A stretch of DNA of 64,000 nucleotides from UBA1794 sp050946375 (GCA_050946375.1 JBMNUT010000004.1:119496-183495), one strand, 5' to 3'; positions 7,602 to 17,308 are shown, counted from the first letter of the stretch. The notes: generated from the letters alone by a model not told the origin. Program-made: numbers and translations.

Positions 7602-9674
7602 ATGGAATTTGAACTTGTTTCGGAATATGCACCCACGGGCGACCAACCGGAAGCCATCGCCCAACTGACCGACGGAGTTTTACAAGGACTTCCCGCGCAA
7701 GTCCTGCTCGGAGTGACCGGCTCCGGAAAGACATTCACCATAGCCAACGTCATAAAAAACGTAGGGAAACCTACGCTGATACTCAGCCACAACAAGACTC
7801 TGGCAGCCCAATTGTACGGAGAGTTCAAGAGTTTCTTTCCGCACAATGCGGTGGAATACTACGTTTCCTATTACGACTACTACCAGCCGGAAGCCTATAT
7901 TCCTTCGTCGGACACCTACATCGAGAAAGACCTGGCCATCAATGAAGAAATCGACAAGCTGCGTCTGGCAGCCACCTCGGCGCTTCTGTCCGGGCGGAAG
8001 GACGTAATCGTCGTTTCCTCCGTATCGTGCATCTACGGCATGGGCAATCCGGCCGATTTCTACAACAATGTCATCGACGTCTCCTGCTCCCATCCCTTAG
8101 ACCGCAACGTCCTTTTGCGCAAACTGGTAGAATGCCTGTACGTTCGCAACGACCTCGCTCCCGAGCGCGGCAACTTCCGCGTCAAAGGCGATACCGTAGA
8201 AATCCATCTGGCCTACAGCGACTACGCCTTACGCATCAGCTTTTGGGGCGACGAAGTAGACCGCATCGAAGAGTTCGACCCGGCAGACGGGCAATCTATT
8301 GCCACTTTTACGGATTACAAGATATATCCGGCCAATCTCTTCATGACCACTAAGGAAAGCCAGATGCAGGCAATACGGATGATTCAGGACGATTTGCGCG
8401 AACAGGTAGCCTACTTCCAGTCCATCGGCAAGGGACTGGAGGCAAACCGCCTGAAGGAACGGGTAGAATACGACATGGAAATGATAAAAGAGCTGGGACA
8501 CTGCTCCGGAATCGAGAATTATTCGCGCTACTTCGACGGTCGGGCGGCAGGAACACGGCCTTATTGCCTGCTCGACTTCTTCCCTAAAAACGATTTCCTG
8601 CTTGTTATTGACGAAAGCCACGTCACCGTTCCCCAAATCAGGGCCATGTACGGCGGAGACAGGGCCCGAAAAGAGAATTTGGTGGAATACGGTTTCCGAC
8701 TTCCGGCTGCCAAAGACAACAGACCGCTGAAGTTTGAAGAATTTGAGGCCCTCACTCCGCAAACCATCTATGTGAGTGCCACACCGGCGGACTACGAACT
8801 GCAAAAAAGCGAGGGCATCGTCGTAGAACAGGTAATACGTCCTACCGGATTGCTCGACCCTCTCATCGAAGTCAGGCCGAGTCTGAACCAGGTGGACGAC
8901 CTTATGGAAGAAATCCAGCAGCGCATTGAGCAAAACGAGCGGGTGCTCGTAACAACCCTTACCAAGCGCATGGCAGAAGAGCTCACTTCTTACCTGGCTG
9001 ACCAGGGGATTCGCTGCAATTACATACACAGTGACGTAGATACGCTGGAGCGCGTGAAAATAATGGAGGAACTCCGTGCCGGAACCTACGACGTTCTTAT
9101 CGGAGTCAACCTGCTGCGTGAAGGATTGGACTTGCCCGAAGTGTCATTAGTGGCTATCCTGGATGCAGACAAGGAAGGCTTTTTACGCTCGCATCGCTCC
9201 CTTACGCAAACGGCCGGGCGTGCGGCACGAAACGTACACGGCACGGTCATCATGTATGCCGACCGGATTACGGAAAGCATGCAAAAGACTATTGAAGAAA
9301 CAAACCGTCGCCGGGAAAAACAACTGGCCTACAACGAAGCGCACGGCATAACTCCCAAGCAGATTGTACGTGCCCGTCGGGAAGCACTCCTTACGGCAAC
9401 CGACAAGACACAAGCTCCTGCCGAGAAGAAAGCTGCCCCAGCCTACTCTTTTGCCGAGACGGACGGCTTCAACTCCATCGCCGCCGAAGGAAACATACCA
9501 TACGGCAACGACCCCATCATGCAGAAGATGGACAAGAAACAACTGGAACAAAGTCTCAAACGTACCGAGCAGCTGATGAAGGAGGCTGCCGAAAAACTGG
9601 AATTCATACAAGCAGCGCAATACCGGGATGAACTGTTCAAACTGAAAGCGCTCTACGAAAAACAATTTGGGTAA
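7602..9674 (+). CDS. uvrB: Excinuclease ABC subunit B
   Basis: Damage-verification helicase of nucleotide excision repair; it loads with UvrA onto lesions and recruits UvrC. The 690 residues match UvrB. The Walker A motif GVTGSGKT (K43), the beta-hairpin region VSYYDYYQPEAYIPSSDTYI, the helicase motifs DESHVT, VSATPADYE and LLREGLDLPEVSLV, and a C-terminal UVR domain (about 650-690) are all visible. The open frame extends back to 7467, but the ATG at 7602 has AAGGAG about 12 bp upstream and starts MEFELVSEYAPTGDQPEAI, the family N-terminus. It is followed after 20 bp by a membrane-protein gene and is likely cotranscribed with it. Confidence 0.98.
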   Translation: MEFELVSEYAPTGDQPEAIAQLTDGVLQGLPAQVLLGVTGSGKTFTIANVIKNVGKPTLILSHNKTLAAQLYGEFKSFFPHNAVEYYVSYYDYYQPEAYIPSSDTYIEKDLAINEEIDKLRLAATSALLSGRKDVIVVSSVSCIYGMGNPADFYNNVIDVSCSHPLDRNVLLRKLVECLYVRNDLAPERGNFRVKGDTVEIHLAYSDYALRISFWGDEVDRIEEFDPADGQSIATFTDYKIYPANLFMTTKESQMQAIRMIQDDLREQVAYFQSIGKGLEANRLKERVEYDMEMIKELGHCSGIENYSRYFDGRAAGTRPYCLLDFFPKNDFLLVIDESHVTVPQIRAMYGGDRARKENLVEYGFRLPAAKDNRPLKFEEFEALTPQTIYVSATPADYELQKSEGIVVEQVIRPTGLLDPLIEVRPSLNQVDDLMEEIQQRIEQNERVLVTTLTKRMAEELTSYLADQGIRCNYIHSDVDTLERVKIMEELRAGTYDVLIGVNLLREGLDLPEVSLVAILDADKEGFLRSHRSLTQTAGRAARNVHGTVIMYADRITESMQKTIEETNRRREKQLAYNEAHGITPKQIVRARREALLTATDKTQAPAEKKAAPAYSFAETDGFNSIAAEGNIPYGNDPIMQKMDKKQLEQSLKRTEQLMKEAAEKLEFIQAAQYRDELFKLKALYEKQFG

Positions 9675-9694
9675 GAACAAACTGAAAAAACGAT

Positions 9695-11014
9695 ATGGAA
9701 TTACTGATTATCATCTTCCTGCTTCTATGCAACGGCCTCTTTGCCATGTACGAAATGGCTCTCGCCTCTTCCCGAAAGGTGCGCCTCGAAACCGCAAAGA
9801 AGAATGGCAGCAAGGCCGCAGATAAAGTCTTGCAACAGCTGGAAGAGCCTGAAAAAATACTTTCTGCCATACAAATCGGCATAACCCTCATCGGTATCAT
9901 CTCCGGTGCCTACGGTGGAATGACACTCTCGAAGTACATCGAGCCAATCTTCTGCCAGTTCGAACCATTAAGGCCGTATGCCGACGAAATTTCCGTCACG
10001 CTAATCGTAGCACTCATTACCTATCTTTCCTTAATCATAGGCGAATTAGTGCCAAAGTCAATCGCTTTGAGCAATCCGGAACGCTATTCCATGCTGTTCG
10101 CCTCCGCAATGTCCCTATTCACGCGGCTGCTTTACCCATTCGTGCTGTTCTTGAGCTTCTCGACCAAGATGCTTAACCATTTGTTCGGCATCGACACACA
10201 CCAGAAGGCTACGATGACCCACGATGAGCTGCGCCTTTTGCTCCATCAGAGCGGCGAAGAAGGAGTAATCGACAAGGATGAATCGGAAATGCTGAAGGAC
10301 GTTTTCAGATTCTCCGACAAGCGTGCCTCAGAACTGATGACCCATCGGAAAGAAGTCATCTGCGTTGACCTGAAAGCCTCTCGTGGAGACGTGCTGGCCC
10401 TCATACAAACGGCTCATTTCAGCAAATATCCTCTGATTGACGGCTCCTTCGACCGCATTTTGGGCGTAATCAGTGTGAAAGACCTGCTGCCGCTCTTTGC
10501 CGCAGAACAGCGCCACAATTTCGATTTGCACGCAATTGCCGACGAACCCATCTTCGTGCCCGACTGCATTCATGCCAAAAGAGTGCTGGAACTCTTCAAG
10601 GAAAAAAAGAAAAAGTTCGGCATTGTCGTCAACGAGTACGGCGATATGGAAGGCATCATTACCCTCCACGACCTGGTGGAGAGCGTGATGGGCAATATTC
10701 CCGAGGAGAATGAATACGAAGAACCGGACATCGTGACGCGCTCCGACGGCTCTCTGCTGGTAGAGGGCAGCATGTCGGTATCCGACTTTATGGAAGAAAT
10801 GAAAATATTCAACTACGACGATATAAAAGACAAAGACTTCTCCACCCTCGGCGGACTGGCCATGTACGAAATCGGACGGGTCCCGACGAGCGGAGATACG
10901 TTCACCTACCACAATCTGCTGTTTGAAATCGTAGACATGGACAACGGACGAGTCGACAAGTTACTCGTCCGCAAACTCGAAGAGGAAACTACTGAAGAGG
11001 AAGAAGAAGTCTAA
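9695..11014 (+). CDS. Hemolysin-type CNNM/CorC family membrane protein with CBS domains
   Basis: A 439-residue inner-membrane protein: DUF21/CNNM transmembrane domain (about 1-190, with helices near 1-20, 55-80, 90-115 and 130-150), two CBS domains (about 210-335; DKRASELMTHRKEVICV and DEPIFVPDCIHAKRVLELF), and a C-terminal CorC_HlyC domain ending in an acidic EEETTEEEEEV tail. The family is linked to Mg2+ or Co2+ efflux and homeostasis; the historical hemolysin name does not imply toxicity. It lies 20 bp after uvrB on the same strand. The transported ion cannot be read from the sequence. Confidence 0.9.
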   Translation: MELLIIIFLLLCNGLFAMYEMALASSRKVRLETAKKNGSKAADKVLQQLEEPEKILSAIQIGITLIGIISGAYGGMTLSKYIEPIFCQFEPLRPYADEISVTLIVALITYLSLIIGELVPKSIALSNPERYSMLFASAMSLFTRLLYPFVLFLSFSTKMLNHLFGIDTHQKATMTHDELRLLLHQSGEEGVIDKDESEMLKDVFRFSDKRASELMTHRKEVICVDLKASRGDVLALIQTAHFSKYPLIDGSFDRILGVISVKDLLPLFAAEQRHNFDLHAIADEPIFVPDCIHAKRVLELFKEKKKKFGIVVNEYGDMEGIITLHDLVESVMGNIPEENEYEEPDIVTRSDGSLLVEGSMSVSDFMEEMKIFNYDDIKDKDFSTLGGLAMYEIGRVPTSGDTFTYHNLLFEIVDMDNGRVDKLLVRKLEEETTEEEEEV

Positions 11015-11041
11015 ACCCGAAAGAGGGAATAGGCTTCAGAT

Positions 11042-11671
11042 TCAGACTTCAAGCAGAGCCCGCATTTGGCTCAGCATGTTTTTCTTCCAAGTGCCAAGGA
11101 ATTTGATAAAATCCGCCTCGCCTTCTTGAAAAATGATCTGGTACATTTCGCGAACGAGGAAAGGGAAAATCAACTGACTGTAGAAAGTCATGAAAACAAT
11201 CTGCAGGGGGACCCGCTTGATGTGCCCCTGCTCCATCTCGTTTTCTACGAAGCAGGCCAGCTTATTGATTTCTTCATCCAGCGCAAGGTGCCTCAAGTTT
11301 CGCACCACAAACGAGACATCCCGATGAACCTCATTGACAACAAAACGGGGAAGCATGGGATTCTTCGAGAAAATCTCAATATACATATCGATAATGCGGG
11401 ACACCCGTTCGAAAAAAGGCAAATCACTTTCGATAAGAACCTGTAAACGCGGCAGTATAAGCGAAACGATATCCCCGAAAACCGCCTGATACAATTTCTC
11501 CTTGGTACGGAAATGATAATATAAGGTGGGACGGCTCATTCCTACCTGCGCGGCTATCTGGTTCATGCACGTATCCTCATAGCCGTTTTCGGCAAACAAC
11601 CTGCGGGCGGTTTCTATGATGCGTTTCTCCACATCCGCTTCACAATCCGCCATCTTCTTCGTATCGCTCAT
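11042..11671 (-). CDS. TetR/AcrR-family transcriptional regulator
   Basis: The 209-residue protein has an N-terminal TetR helix-turn-helix (about 15-60; ETARRLFAENGYEDTCMNQIA and MSRPTLYYHFRTKEKLY) and a C-terminal ligand domain of unknown specificity. Its start overlaps the end of the upstream activase gene by 4 bp (ATGA), so the two are translationally coupled. A perfect inverted repeat TGACAC-2-GTGTCA at the operon's predicted transcription start is the obvious operator, implying autorepression together with the activase. The inducer is unknown; by analogy with acyl-CoA-sensing TetR proteins and its partner's function, it may be a CoA thioester. Confidence 0.9.
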   Translation of the reverse strand: MSDTKKMADCEADVEKRIIETARRLFAENGYEDTCMNQIAAQVGMSRPTLYYHFRTKEKLYQAVFGDIVSLILPRLQVLIESDLPFFERVSRIIDMYIEIFSKNPMLPRFVVNEVHRDVSFVVRNLRHLALDEEINKLACFVENEMEQGHIKRVPLQIVFMTFYSQLIFPFLVREMYQIIFQEGEADFIKFLGTWKKNMLSQMRALLEV

Positions 11672-14600
11672 TTCAGGTTATTCGCAAAAAGCAGCAGACG
11701 GTTGGCCACATTCACGTCGCTCACGCCACTGTCGAAATCCAAAGAAAGCAGATTCATTTGGGGATAGAGCGTCTTGATACGCTTCTCCACGCCCTTCGAA
11801 ATGATATGATTCGCTATACACCCGAACGGCTGCAGGCTGACCACATTGTTCACTCCCTCGCGGGCATAGGCAATAACCTCGCCGGGAAGCAGCCAACCCT
11901 CCCCGAATTGGGCCGAAAGCGAAACGACATTGCGCGCCAGCTCCGCATCTTCAAATATATCGCTGAAAGGCCGGAAATAGCGGAATGCAGAAGCCTTGCG
12001 GTTAGCCTTGTTGATTTTCTTTCGTATCAGCGTATAAAACAAATCCGCCACAAAGTCAGGAATTCCGTCGGTCTCCACATTAGCCCGTTTATACTCCTTG
12101 CGGTTCACGAAAGCCTGCGTAAAGAACTTCAGCAGAAGCGGCGGAATCACCTCTACGTCGTGGTGCGCCAGATAAGCAACGACGTCCTTATGGGCAAAAG
12201 AATTGAACTTCAAAAAGATTTCACCCACAACACCCACCTTGGGGAGCTTGCGGTCTTCCATCGGAACCTGGTCGAAAGCACGAGCGGCAGTCTCTATCAA
12301 ATCGTAAAGCGCATCGGTTTTTCCCGCAGCTATCAAGGTTTTCGCCTCCGAGAGGTAACGCTCACGCAATTTGTCGGCCGTCCCCTTTTCAGTTTCGCGG
12401 GCCAATGTGGCATAATAGAACTGGGAAAGACAGTCGGAATACAAGATAACCGCCAAAGCCATCGGCAGAATCTTCATCCAGGGAATATGAAATCCCGGCT
12501 GCTCGTTGTACTTACTGTTGCCCGGAGCAAAGGAAAGTACCGGAACCTGCTCGAAACCGGCCTCAATCAAAGCCTTCTTTATCAATCCCAAGTAGTTCGT
12601 TGCCCGGCATTGACCTCCGGTCTGAGTGATAATCACCGCCGTATCTTCCAGCTTGTAGCGGCCCGAAGAAAGCGCTTTTATGATATCTCCTACAATAAGC
12701 GTAGCAGGATAACAGACTTCGTTGTTGGCATACTTCAAGCCCAACTCGGCCGATTCTCCATCGCTCGGCGGGAGTGCAACCATGTTGTAGCCTATCCGTT
12801 CGAAAACGGACGGTATTAACGGCGAAATAAATTCAGTGAAATACGGAACCAATATGGTTCGTTTACGGTCGGCATCCGTATAATGCCGCGTATCGACGAA
12901 AGGCAACGACTGTTTCTCGCGGTGCTCCGTAGTACGGTTGTGCTTGAGGTTTTCGACCAAAGAGCGGACGCGCAAACGAATAGAGCCGATGTTATTGATA
13001 TCATCTATCTTCAAAATCGTCAAAGTCTTGCCTTTCCGATGCAGAATATCGCGTATTTCATCGATGAGGAACGCATCCGGTCCGCAACCGAACGAAGTCA
13101 TCTGCACGAAATGCACGTCGTCTCCGCAATAATCTGCCACCCAAGTCGCCGCTTTCAGCAGGCGGTTGACATAAGCCCACTGCCGCACCAGATGAGTCTC
13201 CCGAAGGGAAATGGAAGAATCGCCTCGCACAATGTCGTCACTGATTACGTTTACGCCCAAAGAGGCTATCATTTCCGAGAGTTTATGCTGTATGAGTGGA
13301 TCGGTATGATAGGGCCTTCCCGCCAAAAGTATCGTGATTTTGCCCGACTCACGGCTTCGTTTCAGAATTTCACGGTTGCGGGCTACGATTTCATGCTCAT
13401 ATTCCGCCTGCGCGGCCTGCGCCTTTTCCAGAGCAGACTTGATTTGCCTGGAACTTACGCCCAACGAACGCAGATATTCGGTACAACCTTTTCGCAAATC
13501 TTCCGGCTTTTTGAAAGAAATGCTGGGCGAATCTATCGGAATATCCGTAGTCGTCACGCTCCGGACGACATCGGAGTAACCGCTGACTATGGGGCAGTTA
13601 AAGCTGTTATCAACCTCTTTTTTCCCATCCAGCTTCTCAAATATGACATAAGGCATGAAGATTCGCTCCACACCTCGCCCTATCAAGTCGTGAATATGAC
13701 TATGAACCAGCTTGGCGGGGAAGCAGATATTATCAGACATCACGTCGTGCACGCAACTTTCGTAGCGCATAAAGGTAGAAGGCGCAGACAAAACCGGCTC
13801 AAACCCGGCTTCTTTGAACAAAGTATGCCAGAAAGGAAACTCTTCGTAGAAGTTCAAACAGCGGGGAATGCCTATCTTACGGCCGGAAGGAGCAGGCTGC
13901 TCGGCCCGTTGGAAAAGGAGTTCGTACTTTTGAGGATATACATTCTCGCCTACCACGCAGTCCGCTCCCCGATTGGAGAAGATCCGTTCGCACTTATTGC
14001 CGGAGACATACGTATTTCCGTTGCCGAAGTGATAACGCTGGATAAAGCAATGATTCTCGCAGCCCTTGCACTGACTGTTTTTCCGCGTATAAGATACCGA
14101 ACAAAGCAAATCGGAAAGAATCGCACTCGGCTGCCCCTTTACTTCATGGGCCTGCGCAAAAAGCGCACAGCCATAGGCACCCATAAGTTCCGGATGCTGA
14201 CTTCGGTAAACCGTCCTTCCGGTCAGCTGCTCAAGAGCCCGCACTACTGCATTATTGCGCATCGTTCCGCCCTGAACCACTATGTGTTTTCCCAAGACGC
14301 CGGCATCATGCAACTTCAACACCTTGAACAAACAGTTCTTCACTACCGAGTATGCGAGACCGGCCGAGATGTCGCCTACAGAAGCACCTTCGCGCAACAC
14401 CTGCTTGACCTTCGAATTCATGAAAACCGTGCAGCGCGTGCCCAAATCACACGGCTGCTCGGCCAAACAAGCCAGCCGCGCAAAGTCTTCTACCGTATAT
14501 CCCAATGAACGGGCAAACGTCTCGATGAACGAACCGCATCCCGAAGAGCAGGCCTCGTTCAGCTCCATACGCGAAATCACTCCGTTTTCCACGAATATGG

Positions 14601-15948
14601 CCTTCATATCCTGCCCGCCAATATCGAGAATAAACGAAACATCGGGCTGAATCTTGCGCGCTGCCAGATAGTGCGCAATCGTTTCGATAGTACCGTGGTC
14701 GAGTTTAAAGGCATTTTTTATCAAATCCTCTCCATACCCGGTCGCACAGCTGCCGTCAATTTTCACTTCCACGCCTGCTTCCCGGCATTGCTCCTGCCAC
14801 TTCTCCAGACCCAGGCGTACAGTCTCTACCGGATTGCCCTCGTTGTTGCAATAATACTCATAGGCAATACGCCCGTTGCGGTCGATGGCTACGATTTTGG
14901 TAGTCGTCGAACCTGAGTCGATGCCCAGAAATACATGCTCGGGGATATCCGTCGCATATTCTACCCCGCCGGTTCCCTGCTTTTCACGCCGCCAAAGCTC
15001 CAGTTCCTGCTCGCCACTAAACAAGCGGGGCAGCACATTGGAGGTACGCAACCGCGGCTGGGTGGAAAGAGCGTTCAACTTTTCACCGAAATCATACAAG
15101 GACATCACCGGCGATTCCTCTGCCTGAAGGGCCGTGCCATAGGCAGGAATAAGCTCTCCCTGCTCGGGAAGAATAAAATCTGATTCGTCGCGATTCAAAT
15201 AGCGCATAAAAGCCTTGCGCAAGGAAGGGATAAAGGACAAAGGACCTCCGCAGAGCAACACGGGAGGAGTAATCTCACATCCGTGCGAAAGCGTCGTTAT
15301 CGTCTGCACCGCCACGGCATGGAAAAAGGATGCTGCAATATCGGCCCTGCTTACGTTGCGGGCTATCAGATTCTGCACATCGGTCTTGGAAAACACGCCA
15401 CACCGCGAAGCAATCGGGTGAATCGCCGTAGCCTCCTCCGCAAGAACGGAAAGCTCTTCTACCGGAACTCCCAGAAGAATGGCCATCTGGTCGATGAAGG
15501 CTCCGGTTCCACCGGCACAGTTTCCGTTCATCCGCAAATCGCTGCTGCCGTCTTCCTTGATATACACTATCTTGGCATCCTCACCACCTATGTCTATCAG
15601 CGTACGCACTTGGGGAAATTGCCTCTTGGCATACGTCGTGGCAGAAACTACCTCCTGCACAAACGGGACTCCCAGACTTTCGGCCAACCCCATTCCGACC
15701 GAACCGGTTACTGCAAGGCGGATGGGAAAAAGCCTTGCATCTTTTTCAGAAAGGTCAAAGGCTTTTTCCAAAAAGCCCAAAGCCTTTTTCACAACGCCCG
15801 AAGCATCGGCATTGTGACGCTCATAACGCGTGAAAAGAGGACGGTTGCTTTCGTCGAGTAATACGAGTTTTGCCGTGGTCGAGCCTATGTCTATCCCTAA
15901 TTTAAAGGGCTCTTTCTGTACAGATAATGAGTCTTTTATTGTGTTCAT
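11668..15948 (-). CDS. Giant acyl-CoA dehydratase activase-related protein (two BadF/HgdC-type ATPase domains plus DUF2229)
   Basis: A 1426-residue cytosolic protein. The first ATPase domain (about 16-270) has LGIDIGSTTAKLVL, NCAGGTGAFIDQMA and SRCGVFSKTDVQNL. The second (about 345-610) has LGIDSGSTTTKIVAI, NEACSSGCGSFIETFA and TRCTVFMNSKVKQVL. In HgdC, two such cysteines per subunit hold a [4Fe-4S] cluster across a homodimer; here one chain carries both halves. Then come a cysteine-rich segment (CKGCENHCF, about 660), DUF2229 and a dehydratase-subunit-like C-terminal region. Such activases use ATP to drive a low-potential electron into 2-hydroxyacyl-CoA dehydratases, but no dehydratase gene is adjacent, so the client is unknown. 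Residues 54-75 are encoded by a short-repeat array. It forms an operon with the TetR gene. Confidence 0.88.
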   Translation of the reverse strand: MNTIKDSLSVQKEPFKLGIDIGSTTAKLVLLDESNRPLFTRYERHNADASGVVKKALGFLEKAFDLSEKDARLFPIRLAVTGSVGMGLAESLGVPFVQEVVSATTYAKRQFPQVRTLIDIGGEDAKIVYIKEDGSSDLRMNGNCAGGTGAFIDQMAILLGVPVEELSVLAEEATAIHPIASRCGVFSKTDVQNLIARNVSRADIAASFFHAVAVQTITTLSHGCEITPPVLLCGGPLSFIPSLRKAFMRYLNRDESDFILPEQGELIPAYGTALQAEESPVMSLYDFGEKLNALSTQPRLRTSNVLPRLFSGEQELELWRREKQGTGGVEYATDIPEHVFLGIDSGSTTTKIVAIDRNGRIAYEYYCNNEGNPVETVRLGLEKWQEQCREAGVEVKIDGSCATGYGEDLIKNAFKLDHGTIETIAHYLAARKIQPDVSFILDIGGQDMKAIFVENGVISRMELNEACSSGCGSFIETFARSLGYTVEDFARLACLAEQPCDLGTRCTVFMNSKVKQVLREGASVGDISAGLAYSVVKNCLFKVLKLHDAGVLGKHIVVQGGTMRNNAVVRALEQLTGRTVYRSQHPELMGAYGCALFAQAHEVKGQPSAILSDLLCSVSYTRKNSQCKGCENHCFIQRYHFGNGNTYVSGNKCERIFSNRGADCVVGENVYPQKYELLFQRAEQPAPSGRKIGIPRCLNFYEEFPFWHTLFKEAGFEPVLSAPSTFMRYESCVHDVMSDNICFPAKLVHSHIHDLIGRGVERIFMPYVIFEKLDGKKEVDNSFNCPIVSGYSDVVRSVTTTDIPIDSPSISFKKPEDLRKGCTEYLRSLGVSSRQIKSALEKAQAAQAEYEHEIVARNREILKRSRESGKITILLAGRPYHTDPLIQHKLSEMIASLGVNVISDDIVRGDSSISLRETHLVRQWAYVNRLLKAATWVADYCGDDVHFVQMTSFGCGPDAFLIDEIRDILHRKGKTLTILKIDDINNIGSIRLRVRSLVENLKHNRTTEHREKQSLPFVDTRHYTDADRKRTILVPYFTEFISPLIPSVFERIGYNMVALPPSDGESAELGLKYANNEVCYPATLIVGDIIKALSSGRYKLEDTAVIITQTGGQCRATNYLGLIKKALIEAGFEQVPVLSFAPGNSKYNEQPGFHIPWMKILPMALAVILYSDCLSQFYYATLARETEKGTADKLRERYLSEAKTLIAAGKTDALYDLIETAARAFDQVPMEDRKLPKVGVVGEIFLKFNSFAHKDVVAYLAHHDVEVIPPLLLKFFTQAFVNRKEYKRANVETDGIPDFVADLFYTLIRKKINKANRKASAFRYFRPFSDIFEDAELARNVVSLSAQFGEGWLLPGEVIAYAREGVNNVVSLQPFGCIANHIISKGVEKRIKTLYPQMNLLSLDFDSGVSDVNVANRLLLFANNLK
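15724..15792 (-). repeat. Intragenic TGCA-type repeat array, 3 units, inside the activase gene
   Basis: On the coding strand the units begin AAAAAGGCTTTGGGC, AAAAAGCCTTTGACC and AAAAAGATGCAAGGC, 22, 21 and 23 bp long. They are translated as KKALGFL, EKAFDLS and EKDARLF at about residues 54-75, between the first ATP-binding strand region and LAVTGSVG. Confidence 0.75.
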
Positions 15949-15988
15949 TCGTATGAATCGCTAAAAACTAATTGGTAAGCTTCGTGTT

Positions 15989-16002
15989 TGACACGAGTGT
16001 CA
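15989..16002. promoter_or_regulatory. Candidate TetR operator TGACAC-GA-GTGTCA
   Basis: A perfect 6-bp inverted repeat with a 2-bp spacer. It lies a few bases downstream of the minus-strand -7 box at 16007-16014, over the expected transcription start of the activase-tetR operon. That is a typical site for steric repression. Confidence 0.65.
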
Positions 16003-16006
16003 GGTG

Positions 16007-16014
16007 CAAAAGTA
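16007..16014 (-). promoter_or_regulatory. -7 box TACTTTTG for the activase-tetR operon
   Basis: Matches TAnnTTTG on the minus strand, about 60 bp upstream of the activase ATG at 15948. Confidence 0.55.
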
Positions 16015-16076
16015 CTTCGTTTTTTCTTCCTTGGCGAAGCTATTTAGAACTATTTAACGGCAAAACTTACATACAG

Positions 16077-16111
16077 ACAAGAGACAGCACGTTTTGCGCG
16101 CCGTCTCTTGT
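16077..16111 (-). terminator. Hairpin downstream of lysA
   Basis: ACAAGAGACAGC at 16077-16088 pairs with GCCGTCTCTTGT at 16100-16111 with one mismatch. It has no clear U-tract on the lysA strand but separates the lysA operon from the activase promoter. Confidence 0.5.
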
Positions 16112-16150
16112 AAAAAGTCTTGCCTCGGAAAGGCTATGCGCCGACAAGCG
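16112..16150. repeat. Possible degenerate TGCA-type unit at the lysA stop codon
   Basis: AAAAAGTCTTGCCTCGG followed by AAAGGCTATGCGCCG resembles one and a half units. It abuts the lysA stop at 16151. Weak on its own. Confidence 0.35.
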
Positions 16151-17308
16151 CTATAACTCGTCGGAGAAATACGATTTCGGCAAAGGCCGGCAGTTATACT
16201 GCGAAGCCATAATCTCTCCGTATGCTCCTGCGCTGCGCAAAGCTATCAGGTCGCCCCGATGGGTACGATTCAGCTCCACATCTTTCCCAAAGACATCGCT
16301 GCTTTCGCATATCGGGCCGACTACGTCGTACAACTCTTCGGGCTCATCGCTCGAAAGGTTCTCGATTCGATGATAAGCGTCGTACATTGCCGGGCGGATA
16401 AGCTCGGTAAATCCGGAATCAAGAATGGCAAATTGCTTGACCTCGCCCTGTTTTACGTAAAGTACCCGCGAAATGAGCGAGCCGCACTGGGCCACGATGG
16501 AACGCCCCGGCTCGAAATGGACTTTCTGCCCCGGCCGCTGCTCAAGAAGCTGCTTGAATACGGCAAAATAATTGTCGAAAGCCGGAATAGGCAAATGGTT
16601 CGGATGATAATAGTCTATGCCAAGTCCGCCACCGAAGTTCAGATTCTGCAGACTGATGCCACGTTTTTCCAAATTGTCCTGAATCTCGTTGACGCGAATC
16701 ACCAGGTTACGGAAAACAGACATGTCCGTAATCTGCGAACCCACGTGGCAATGTATTCCAATGAGCTCTACATGCTCCATTTTCTGCATCTCGTCCAGCA
16801 CGCCGTCCAACAGGCCCAGGTTTATTCCGAACTTGTTTTCTTTGCGACCGGTAGTGATTTTGGCATGCGTATGTGCGTCCACATCGGGATTGATGCGCAG
16901 CGCCACAGGCGCTTTCTTGCCCTTCGCTCCGGCCAGCTGGTCGATAACTTCAAGCTCGGCCAACGATTCGACATTGAAGCAGAAGATGTTTTCATCCAGC
17001 CCCAGATTGATTTCCCAGTCAGCCTTGCCCACACCGGCAAAAACAATACGCGATGCCGGGAAACCGGCCTGCAGGGCTGCCTTGACTTCACCGCCGCTCA
17101 CGCAGTCGGCTCCCAGTCCGGCCTGGGCTATCATCTGCAGAATGCGCGGGTTGGCATTCGCCTTCACGGCATAATGCACGCAATAGCCATAACGCCCGGC
17201 CTCGGTTTTCACTACATCGAGCGTCTCCTGCAGCAGGCGCATATCATAATAATAGAAAGGCGTCGGGAGATTGGCGAACTTCCCGATGGGGAATTTTCCT
17301 TTTAGCAT
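16151..17308 (-). CDS. lysA: Diaminopimelate decarboxylase
   Basis: Last step of lysine synthesis: PLP-dependent decarboxylation of meso-diaminopimelate in the cytosol. The 385 residues fit a fold-III decarboxylase. HYAVKANANP contains the PLP lysine (K49), with GADCVSGGE, GIHCHVGSQI, LNFGGGLGIDYY and a phosphate-binding EPGRSIVAQCG segment downstream. The C-terminal part includes the active-site cysteine in GPICESSDVFGKD. It lies 20 bp downstream of the aspartokinase gene, which catalyses the first step of the same pathway, at the end of a long same-strand cluster. Confidence 0.97.
   Translation of the reverse strand: MLKGKFPIGKFANLPTPFYYYDMRLLQETLDVVKTEAGRYGYCVHYAVKANANPRILQMIAQAGLGADCVSGGEVKAALQAGFPASRIVFAGVGKADWEINLGLDENIFCFNVESLAELEVIDQLAGAKGKKAPVALRINPDVDAHTHAKITTGRKENKFGINLGLLDGVLDEMQKMEHVELIGIHCHVGSQITDMSVFRNLVIRVNEIQDNLEKRGISLQNLNFGGGLGIDYYHPNHLPIPAFDNYFAVFKQLLEQRPGQKVHFEPGRSIVAQCGSLISRVLYVKQGEVKQFAILDSGFTELIRPAMYDAYHRIENLSSDEPEELYDVVGPICESSDVFGKDVELNRTHRGDLIALRSAGAYGEIMASQYNCRPLPKSYFSDEL

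Noticed and set aside
9695..11014. Hemolysin toxin
   Set aside because: DUF21-CBS-CorC architecture is a membrane ion-homeostasis family; the hemolysin name is historical.
12883..14508. 541-codon open frame antisense to the activase
   Set aside because: The activase has clear catalytic motifs on the other strand; the antisense product has none.
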